64,000 nt of DNA, taken from a virus. The notes under the pieces were generated by a model. The model had not been told where the DNA came from, searched no databases, and was given only the letters and a program-made list of their open reading frames with translations. A program made the position numbers and the translations under genes. Location: positions 62,001-126,000 of IMG/VR virus record IMGVR_UViG_3300020595_003017, one strand, 5' to 3'. This document shows positions 57,449 to 64,000 of this stretch, piece after piece (positions within the stretch are counted from its first letter, which is position 1; each line of letters starts with the position of its first letter).

Positions 57449-58288
57449 TTGGCCGGGAAACATATTTCTTATTCTGAGTGGCGAAACTGGCACATTTGCC
57501 CACATTACCACAAATTAACATATATTGATAAAGTTGCGCAGTTTGAAGGAAACATTTTTACTGCCTTCGGGAAAGCTATTCACACAGTTTGTGAATATAC
57601 TTTAACTTCTCCTGAAAAGTATCGCAAGCCAGGCGCTATTGAAACGCTAGTTAAAGAACAGTTCTTGAAAGAACTAAAGGCTCTACCTAAGGATGCGCAA
57701 AAAGACGCCCAAGCCAATTTCAAGCTCAAAGAATGGCTTGTAAATGGCTTGGATATCATTCCTGACCTTTATCGCTGTTTAGTGGATAAGTTCGGTAAGT
57801 TAGGTGAGGACTGGGAAGTTCTTAAAGCCGAAGAACAATTGTATGTACCCATTACAGAATTCACGGAAGCAGAAAAAAAGTTCAAAGGATTCATTGACCT
57901 TGTGGTTTACTCCAAAAAAGATGAGAAGATCCATCTGATTGATTGGAAAACTTGTTCATGGGGTTGGCGTCGTGAAAAGAAGAACGACAAAATCATGGCA
58001 TATCAGCTTGTTTTTTACAAACATTTTTATGCTCGCAAGTATGAAGTGGATCCCGCAGATGTGGATTGCCACTTCGTATTGTTGAAGCGCACAGCCAAGC
58101 CTGGCAAGAAGGCTGAATTTGTTAGAGTGACGGCAGCTAAAAAAAGAACAACAGATGCCCTTAACGCTTTAACAAAAGCATTGCATAATATCAATAAAGA
58201 AAATTATATCAAAAACCGTACTGCATGTACAAGTTGTAAAGACCGATTCGGCACTTGCGAGTTTTACCAGACGGAATATTGTTCATAG
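57449..58288 (+). CDS. Cas4/RecB-like PD-(D/E)XK exonuclease with Cys cluster
   Basis: 279 residues from TTG 57449. SYSEWRNWHICPHYHKL opens the family; GKAIHTVCE, FKGFIDLVVY and HLIDWKTCSW give the PD-(D/E)XK catalytic core. ACTSCKDRFGTCEFY near the end with the first Cys (HICP) resembles the four-Cys Fe-S cluster of Cas4/AddB-type nucleases. It likely resects DNA for recombination or replication. The phage NifU-like protein could supply its cluster. Confidence 0.85.
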   Translation: MAGKHISYSEWRNWHICPHYHKLTYIDKVAQFEGNIFTAFGKAIHTVCEYTLTSPEKYRKPGAIETLVKEQFLKELKALPKDAQKDAQANFKLKEWLVNGLDIIPDLYRCLVDKFGKLGEDWEVLKAEEQLYVPITEFTEAEKKFKGFIDLVVYSKKDEKIHLIDWKTCSWGWRREKKNDKIMAYQLVFYKHFYARKYEVDPADVDCHFVLLKRTAKPGKKAEFVRVTAAKKRTTDALNALTKALHNINKENYIKNRTACTSCKDRFGTCEFYQTEYCS

Positions 58289-58294
58289 GAGTTA

Positions 58295-59572
58295 ATGGCC
58301 ATGTCCGAAAGAAAAATAAAAGTTTTAACACTTAGTGATCACCCGATGTTACCGTCAGGGGTAGGAACTCAAACGAAGTACATCATCGAGGGATTACTCA
58401 AAACGGGAAAATACCAAGTTATATCTCTTGGTGGGGCAATACAACACCCCGATTATACACCAACAAAAACAGAGGAGTGGGGAGATGATTGGATTGTTGT
58501 GCCTGTAGATGGCTATGGCAATGATTCTCAAATCAGATCAGTTCTTCAACAATTCAAGCCTGATATTTTGTATTTTATGACTGATCCACGCTTTTATGAG
58601 TGGCTATGGAATATGGAAGATGAGATAAGAGAAAATGTTCCTATGGTTTATTATCATGTGTGGGACAATTATCCAGCACCTGTTTTTAATAAGCCATGGT
58701 ATGATTCTAATGATTTTATTGCTACCATATCAAAAGTAACTTCTAATGTAGTTCGTGAAGTTACATCAGATGTAGAAGAAAGATATGTACCACATTCAGT
58801 GAATACAGATTGTTTTTATAATCTAAATAAAGACCCTGAAGGGAAAAAAGCACTAAAAAATACTATTTCTGATAACCCTGCTTTACAAGGTAAGTTTAAG
58901 TTTTTCTGGAATAATCGTAACGCTAGAAGAAAACAGAGCGGAACATTAATGTTTTGGTTTAAGAAGTTTTTAGATAAAGTGGGTCACGACAAAGCTGTGC
59001 TTATGATGCATACAGAGGTTAACGATCCAAACGGGCAGCCTCTAGAATATTTAGCAGCACAACTGGGTTTAAATAACGGACAAGTTATTTTTAGTAAGCA
59101 GAAAATTCCGCCAGAACAACTTGCAGTTATGTATAATTTGGTGGACTGTACAATTAATATAGCAGATGCCGAAGGTTTTGGTTTAGGTACTTTGGAATCT
59201 TTAGCGTGCGAGACACCTATAATTGTTAACATGACTGGCGGACTTCAAGAACAGGTGACTGATGGCGAAAACTGGTTTGGAATAGGTATTGAGCCAGCCT
59301 CAAAAGCCATAATTGGATCTTTGACCGTTCCCTTCATCAGGGAGGATCGATTAAACGAGGATGACGTTGTTGATGCGATGTATAAAATGTACACAATGCC
59401 CAAAGAACAGAGAGATAAGATGGGCGAAGCCGGAAGAAATCATGTATTGAAAAACTATAATTTTGAAGACTATCAAAAGACATGGGTTGAAATCATGAAT
59501 CACATTCACGAAAAATACGGCTCATGGGAAACAAGAAAAAATCATAAAAAGTGGGAGCTACTGGAAATATGA
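58295..59572 (+). CDS. GT-B glycosyltransferase (GT4 type) 1
   Basis: 425 residues. TLSDHPMLPSGVGTQTKYII at the start is the acceptor-side Gly loop; ADAEGFGLGTLESLACETPI near residue 290 is the E-x7-E donor-site motif of GT4-like retaining enzymes. It starts the glycan cluster. AGGAG precedes the ATG at 58295; an ATG six bases later is also possible. Confidence 0.9.
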   Translation: MAMSERKIKVLTLSDHPMLPSGVGTQTKYIIEGLLKTGKYQVISLGGAIQHPDYTPTKTEEWGDDWIVVPVDGYGNDSQIRSVLQQFKPDILYFMTDPRFYEWLWNMEDEIRENVPMVYYHVWDNYPAPVFNKPWYDSNDFIATISKVTSNVVREVTSDVEERYVPHSVNTDCFYNLNKDPEGKKALKNTISDNPALQGKFKFFWNNRNARRKQSGTLMFWFKKFLDKVGHDKAVLMMHTEVNDPNGQPLEYLAAQLGLNNGQVIFSKQKIPPEQLAVMYNLVDCTINIADAEGFGLGTLESLACETPIIVNMTGGLQEQVTDGENWFGIGIEPASKAIIGSLTVPFIREDRLNEDDVVDAMYKMYTMPKEQRDKMGEAGRNHVLKNYNFEDYQKTWVEIMNHIHEKYGSWETRKNHKKWELLEI

Positions 59573-60840
59573 GAACTGTATTATTAAAAGGACCAATCCT
59601 TAGCAGAAGCGGATATGGCGAACACGCTAGAAGTGTTTTTCGGGCATTGCAAAGCAGGCCAGACTTATATGATATTTATATTGAACCAACTATCTGGGGC
59701 AAAACTCCATGGTCTCATACTGTTTCTGAAGAGAATAAAGAAATATTTGCGTGTATTAACAAAAGGCAGCAGTTTAGAGGTGTTTTTAATTTATCTTTGC
59801 AGGTTATGATACCAAATGAGTGGACAAATATAGCCGAGAAAAACATCGGTGTCACTGCTGGTATAGAAACAGATTTAGCATCCGAAACGTGGGTACAATT
59901 TTGCAAAGACATTGATCATGTTATAGTTGTCTCTAATCATGCTAAAAATGTTTTTCTAAACTCAGTGTATAAGGACAAGGTACCAGTAGCTAATGGGCAA
60001 ATGATGGATCTAAAATTAGAGCCTGAAGAAATTGATGTCATTGGGTACCCTGTTAAGAATAAAGACTGTGAGGATATGGGCTTAGAACTCAAAACTGATT
60101 TTAATTTTTTGACTGTGGCTCAATCAGGACCAAGAAAATGCCTTGACGCAACTGTGAGATGGTTTGCGGAGGAATTCAAAGACGAGAATGTCGGTCTTGT
60201 TGTAAAAGCAAATATGCAAAACAATAGTATTGCAGATAGACATAATCTTCAAACTAGTATGAAACACTGGATTCAAAAACTAAAGGATAAAAAGTGTAAA
60301 GTTTATCTTTTGCACGGAAATTTAAATGAGGAGCAGATTCATCACCTATACAATCACGACAAAATTAAATGTTATGTGACTACGACTCATGGTGAGGGTT
60401 TCGGTCTTCCAATTTTTGAAGCAGCTTATAGTGGACTTCCTGTAGTGGCACCGGCATGGTCTGGTCATGTAGATTTTTTATATAAAAAGTTTAAGAAAAA
60501 AAACGGCAAACCAGATAAGAAACCTTTATTTACTAAAGTTAAATATGAATTAGAAAAAGTTCAACAAAATGCAGTTTGGGAAAATGTTATTGTTGAAGAT
60601 TCTAAATGGGCTTTCAGTGATCAAAAGTCATTTAAAAAAGCACTAAGAAATGTTTATGATGCTTACTCCAGTAAGAGAGCTATGGCAAGTGAATTGAAAG
60701 AATATCTTCATGATGAAATGTCAGAAGAAAAAATACACGAAAAATATATCGATGTGATTAACAAGGTTTATCCACCTGAGGTATTTGAGGTTACTGATTG
60801 GTTATCGCAAATTGAGGGTAATTTAGAAACTCATGATTAA
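59569..60840 (+). CDS. GT-B glycosyltransferase (GT4 type) 2
   Basis: 423 residues. MRTVLLKGPILSRSGYGEHA, VTAGIETD, FLTVAQSGPRK and TTHGEGFGLPIFEAAYSGLP (the E-x7-E motif) identify a GT4-like enzyme. The ATGA overlap with the previous glycosyltransferase and the eight-base overlap with the next gene mark one operon. Sugar donor unknown; GDP-mannose is a candidate because of the phage phosphomannomutase. Confidence 0.9.
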   Translation: MRTVLLKGPILSRSGYGEHARSVFRALQSRPDLYDIYIEPTIWGKTPWSHTVSEENKEIFACINKRQQFRGVFNLSLQVMIPNEWTNIAEKNIGVTAGIETDLASETWVQFCKDIDHVIVVSNHAKNVFLNSVYKDKVPVANGQMMDLKLEPEEIDVIGYPVKNKDCEDMGLELKTDFNFLTVAQSGPRKCLDATVRWFAEEFKDENVGLVVKANMQNNSIADRHNLQTSMKHWIQKLKDKKCKVYLLHGNLNEEQIHHLYNHDKIKCYVTTTHGEGFGLPIFEAAYSGLPVVAPAWSGHVDFLYKKFKKKNGKPDKKPLFTKVKYELEKVQQNAVWENVIVEDSKWAFSDQKSFKKALRNVYDAYSSKRAMASELKEYLHDEMSEEKIHEKYIDVINKVYPPEVFEVTDWLSQIEGNLETHD

Positions 60841-61681
60841 AAAAATCATTTTTGTTGCCGATTGGTTTTCTGAACAAGTCAACGGCGGCGGCGAATTAAA
60901 CAATGATGAGTTTATTTCGGTGGTTCGTAATATGGGAGTAGATGTTACTCCAATTAATTCACATTTATTGACCGTTGATATTCTCAACCAAACTAAGGAT
61001 TGTCACTATATATTTGGAAATTTTCTTAACCTTGACAATAACGTTTATCAGCATATAGTCCAAGGAAAAACAAAATTTTCAATCTATGAGCATGATCACA
61101 AATATTTAGTCAAAAGAGATCCATCCGGGTATGAGAACTACTTGGCCCCAAAAAACGAACTTGCAAACCTAGCCTTTTATAAAAAAGCAACTGCTATATT
61201 TTGCCAAAGTAAACTTCACGCTGAAACGGTTGAAAAAAACTTAAAACTAAAAACGATACATAATTTGTCCGGAAATATATGGGATTTAAGTTCTTTGAAT
61301 TTATTGGAGAACATATCTAGCAAAAGCAAGCAAAACAAAATTTCTATATGGGACTCTACAAACCCAATTAAAAACACTGCGAAGGCTGTCGCATACTGTA
61401 AGGTAAAAAATGTACCATATGAATTGGTTGGTTCATTGCCTTATAGCGAATTCCTGGAAAAATTGGGACAAAATGAAACTTTTTTATTCTTCCCCGAGAC
61501 AATGGAGACTCTGTGTAGAGTAGTGGTTGAGGCACGAATGATGAACATGAAAGCTATAACAAATGGTGTTTTGGGTGCTACTTCCGAAGAGTGGTTTTCT
61601 TTGAAAGGTAAAGAGTTAATCGACCTTATGAGGCAAAAAAGAGAGAGCATACCAAAATATATATTGGAGACTATTAAATGA
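60833..61681 (+). CDS. Glycosyltransferase-like protein (GT-B, divergent)
   Basis: 282 residues. IIFVADWFSEQVNGGGELNN resembles the GT-B start loop, and FLFFPETMETLCRVVVEARM is a degenerate donor motif in which E...E is kept. Shorter than its neighbours, so one Rossmann half may be reduced. Likely part of the same glycan pathway. Confidence 0.75.
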   Translation: MIKKIIFVADWFSEQVNGGGELNNDEFISVVRNMGVDVTPINSHLLTVDILNQTKDCHYIFGNFLNLDNNVYQHIVQGKTKFSIYEHDHKYLVKRDPSGYENYLAPKNELANLAFYKKATAIFCQSKLHAETVEKNLKLKTIHNLSGNIWDLSSLNLLENISSKSKQNKISIWDSTNPIKNTAKAVAYCKVKNVPYELVGSLPYSEFLEKLGQNETFLFFPETMETLCRVVVEARMMNMKAITNGVLGATSEEWFSLKGKELIDLMRQKRESIPKYILETIK

Positions 61682-62595
61682 AGATTGTGATGGTGTGGAA
61701 CAAGACACTAAAAAGAGGTAATATTCACAAAATAGATATTGGATTTTGGAACACATATTATTCCTTGTTGCAGTTGGGACACCAAGTTTACTTCTACGAT
61801 ACTGCATCTGAACCGGAAAAATCATTATCAGAGGTAGTTGAGAGTTTTAAACCTGAGTTGATTTATTGCTGTATGACAGGAGACAAATCTCTTACTCCAT
61901 ATGAGCCATGGGAAGACTTAGTTAAAGAAAAAGATAAAGGAAGGTGTAAAACTTTTAATTGGTTCTGTGATGACACTTGGAGATTTGATTCTTTTTCTTC
62001 TAAGGTTTGTAATGTGTTTCATGTATGTTCTACCGTGGAAAAAAATTACATTGAAAAATTTAAAGAAATAGATTATAACAACATTATACACGCAATGTGG
62101 CATACTAATCTTGATTTTTACCCCAAAGTAATTGAAAAAGACATCGATATATCTTTTTGTGGTATTCCAAATATCGAAAGAGAGAGTTTTACTAATGCTC
62201 TTAAAAGACAAGAGATGCCTGTGGAATATAAGTATGGAATCTCGCACGAGGATATGTGCGAGCTTTTTGCCAGGTCTAAGATAAGTTTAAACTTCTCAAA
62301 GAACATGACACTTACACCTCCAAGAAGGCAGATCAAGGCGAGGCTCTTTGAAGTTCCAGCCGGAAGAGCATTACTTTGCACAGAAGAAACGCCAAGTTTA
62401 GAGGAATATTATAAACTTGATGAAGAGGTCGTTACTTTTAAGAACTCGCTTGAACTGTATGAAAAGTGCAAATACCTTCTAAAGAATGAAAATGTACGAC
62501 GACGGATGGCTGAAAATGGATTCAATAGATTTAAAAAAGAACACGAATCAAAACAGCGTTTACCAAAAATACTTGACAAAATAATGAAAACATGA
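61678..62595 (+). CDS. CgeB-like glycosyltransferase
   Basis: 305 residues. VYFYDTASEPEKSL, FNWFCDDTWRF and FCGIPNIERESF in the first part, then RQIKARLFEVPAGRALLCTE and LEEYYKLDEEVVTF, match the CgeB/Glyco_trans_1_2 group of spore and capsule glycosyltransferases. ATGA overlap with the previous gene. Confidence 0.85.
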   Translation: MKIVMVWNKTLKRGNIHKIDIGFWNTYYSLLQLGHQVYFYDTASEPEKSLSEVVESFKPELIYCCMTGDKSLTPYEPWEDLVKEKDKGRCKTFNWFCDDTWRFDSFSSKVCNVFHVCSTVEKNYIEKFKEIDYNNIIHAMWHTNLDFYPKVIEKDIDISFCGIPNIERESFTNALKRQEMPVEYKYGISHEDMCELFARSKISLNFSKNMTLTPPRRQIKARLFEVPAGRALLCTEETPSLEEYYKLDEEVVTFKNSLELYEKCKYLLKNENVRRRMAENGFNRFKKEHESKQRLPKILDKIMKT

Positions 62596-62598
62596 ACC

Positions 62599-62907
62599 AT
62601 GGTTATTTACATAGACATAGACGAAACAATCTGTCTTCATCCTGAAGGTTCCCCCGGTAGGGCTCGTGATTACAATTTAGCATCACCAATACCAGAAAAT
62701 ATCAACAAGGCCAACAGACTGTATGATGAAGGTAATACAGTAATCTACTGGACTGCAAGAGGGGCAACAACAGGGATTGATTGGACTGAACTTACCACAC
62801 GCCAGCTAGAAAAATGGGGTGCAAAGTATCACGAATTAAGGTTAGATAAACCTTTCTATGATTTGTTTATAGACGATAAGGTTATGAATACGGAGAATTG
62901 GACATGA
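62599..62907 (+). CDS. HAD-type phosphatase of capsule-biosynthesis kind
   Basis: 102 residues. IYIDIDETIC holds the DxD nucleophile pair; YWTARG supplies the Thr of motif II, and FIDDKVM the closing Asp pair. Small HAD proteins of this form occur in polysaccharide loci and probably dephosphorylate sugar phosphates. Four-base overlap with the next gene. Confidence 0.85.
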   Translation: MVIYIDIDETICLHPEGSPGRARDYNLASPIPENINKANRLYDEGNTVIYWTARGATTGIDWTELTTRQLEKWGAKYHELRLDKPFYDLFIDDKVMNTENWT

Positions 62908-63638
62908 CTGCAAAAGTGTCTGTTATAATCCCTTGTTACAATGCAGAAAATTATATTAAAGAGGCTATTGGTTCTGTTCTCAGTCAAACCTATGAAAATA
63001 TTGAGATAGTTGCTGTTGATAATGAGAGTAGCGATGCAACTTTAGATATTTTAAAATCCTACTCATCAGATAATAAACGGGTTGTTTACTCCACCGCAAA
63101 AAACATATATCCTTTTTGTTGGGATGAGGCCAGGGAAGAGGGTTTGAAAATATGCACGGGTGATTACATAACAACCCTATGCTCTGATGACTATTACAGT
63201 TTAGAATACATAGAAAAGTGTGTTCAAATCATGGACCAGTTAAAAGATAAAGTTTCATTAATACAGAGTCCCATAAGGGGTGTTGACGTAAGTGGTAGAG
63301 AGATTAACAGAGTGGGGCACCGTTATGATGGGGTTCAAGAGTTTAAAAATTTAGCTGTCAGCAAATGCCCGGTGACGAGTCCAACGGTTTTTTACAAACG
63401 AGAGATTTATGATCAAGGATTGATAAAAACAAACCCAGAAAAGTATAGTGGTGCGGCTGACTATGATTTATACTGTGGTTTAGCTGACAGTGGACACTAT
63501 ATTTTACCAGTCCCTAGTTGGATAGGTTACAATTATCGCTGGCATGAGGAACAAGCTACTTGGGGTATGCACAAGTCTAAAATAAATTACGATAGTCTGA
63601 TACAATCTTATTGGAGAGAAAAGTGGAACATCTACTAG
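62904..63638 (+). CDS. GT2 family glycosyltransferase
   Basis: 244 residues from ATG 62904 (GGAG eight bases before); TTG 62898 is an alternative. VSVIIPCYNAENYIKEAIGS, VDNESSDATLDIL and TLCSDDYYS (DxD-like donor site) are the GT2 hallmark. It ends with WHEEQATWGMH, comparable to the ED/QxxRW region. It inverts the anomeric centre of an activated sugar. Confidence 0.93.
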   Translation: MTAKVSVIIPCYNAENYIKEAIGSVLSQTYENIEIVAVDNESSDATLDILKSYSSDNKRVVYSTAKNIYPFCWDEAREEGLKICTGDYITTLCSDDYYSLEYIEKCVQIMDQLKDKVSLIQSPIRGVDVSGREINRVGHRYDGVQEFKNLAVSKCPVTSPTVFYKREIYDQGLIKTNPEKYSGAADYDLYCGLADSGHYILPVPSWIGYNYRWHEEQATWGMHKSKINYDSLIQSYWREKWNIY

Positions 63639-64000
63639 ACACCAAAAAAAGAATTGTTCAAATTGCATATGATAACCGACTGTCACATCTTGGCAGTTAT
63701 TTTTCTTGCCTTCCAGTTGTGGATGAAATATACTCTAACAAAAATAAGGAGGATATTTTTATCTTATCTTGTGGACATGCGGCGTTAGCTTTGTATGCTG
63801 TTTTGGAAAAATATGAGAATGCAGACGCATCTAAATTATTTAAGAAGCATGGTGGACACCCTCATCGAAATGTCAAAGATGGTATACATTGTTCCACTGG
63901 TAGTTTAGGAATGGGTCTCCCTTTTGCTGTCGGTAAAGCACTTGCAAACAAGAATAGAAAAGTATATTGCTTGATAAGCGACGGCGAGTGCGCCGAGGGG
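63623..64000 (+). CDS. Transketolase-like N-terminal half (partial, runs off the window)
   Basis: 126 codons are visible from GTG 63623 (GGAGAGAAAA upstream), overlapping the GT2 gene by 16 bases. HLGSYFSCLPVVDEIY, LSCGHAALALYAV, HGGHPHRN, STGSLGMGLPFAVG and ISDGECAEG are the thiamine-diphosphate-binding series of transketolases. In polysaccharide loci, split transketolases build unusual sugars, for example with heptose or branched-chain steps. The C-terminal half should lie beyond the window. Confidence 0.9.
   Translation, partial: MEHLLDTKKRIVQIAYDNRLSHLGSYFSCLPVVDEIYSNKNKEDIFILSCGHAALALYAVLEKYENADASKLFKKHGGHPHRNVKDGIHCSTGSLGMGLPFAVGKALANKNRKVYCLISDGECAEG

Overview
This 64 kb window reads as a block of a large double-stranded DNA phage genome, most likely a jumbo myovirus-like phage, although no terminase, portal, major capsid protein, polymerase or integrase falls inside it. 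The phage reading rests on very dense gene packing with ATGA, GTGA and TGATG overlaps, on many proteins under 100 residues, on virion-like beta-rich proteins (16600-17253, 45246-46622, 50473-51778), on a muralytic transglycosylase, and on four tRNAs plus a tmRNA beside translation-repair and chaperone genes. Nearly everything is on the plus strand. The exception is a small inverted island (47487-49503) carrying a secreted MopE-like/VWA lipoprotein of a kind common in myxobacteria and relatives. That is a weak hint of a deltaproteobacterial-type Gram-negative host.

Layout. 0-7.4 kb: zeta-like kinase, YkuD-like protein, EF-hand-like disordered protein, a large unknown, a Dam-type methylase and a full-length GroEL. 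7.4-19.8 kb: small membrane and unknown genes, glutaredoxin, ClpP, lytic transglycosylase, YkuK-like RNase H fold, papain-like amidase, a virion protein, a 2OG-Fe(II) oxygenase-like protein and a double zinc-knuckle protein. 19.8-29.7 kb: ParB-like protein, SlyD-like FKBP, PD-(D/E)XK protein, a MoxR ATPase paired with a DUF2201-type VWA metallopeptidase-like protein, and an array of tiny SH3-like 'GDLV' proteins. 29.7-33.8 kb: a PilX-like pseudopilin and a cluster that includes two ADP-ribosyltransferase-like proteins. 33.8-38.3 kb: a complete YeaH-SpoVR-PrkA stress-kinase operon. 38.3-45 kb: cysteine synthase, eukaryotic-type phosphomannomutase, NifU-like protein, tRNA-Arg, TilS, tRNA-Ile(CAT), tRNA-Thr, tRNA-Gly, Apt and MTA/SAH nucleosidase. 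45-54.9 kb: fibre-like repeat protein, J-domain protein, inverted island, trypsin-like lipoprotein, virion-like proteins and a ligase-like/NMNAT-like fusion. 55-64 kb: tmRNA, PhoH, metallopeptidase-like protein, Cas4/RecB-like nuclease, then a glycosylation cluster (four GT-B enzymes, a HAD phosphatase, a GT2 enzyme and the start of a transketolase) that runs off the end.

Three themes tie the genes together. First, about ten proteins scattered across the window start with a short amphipathic peptide ending in (L/I)-x-E, resembling the T4 capsid-targeting sequence cut by the prohead protease. Their bodies include a P-loop kinase and two ADP-ribosyltransferase-like domains, which suggests head-packaged proteins injected into the host. 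Second, seven promoters share one rigid architecture (TTGAC, 16 bp spacer, extended -10, purine-rich leader) and drive genes with GC-rich, apparently expression-optimised codon use. Third, the phage carries self-contained support modules: tRNA-Ile(CAT) with its own lysidine synthetase; Dam, SAH nucleosidase and Apt for adenine recycling; GroEL, J-domain, SlyD, ClpP and tmRNA for protein quality control; and phosphomannomutase plus glycosyltransferases for glycan synthesis.

All functional names rest on motif recognition by eye; no database search was run.
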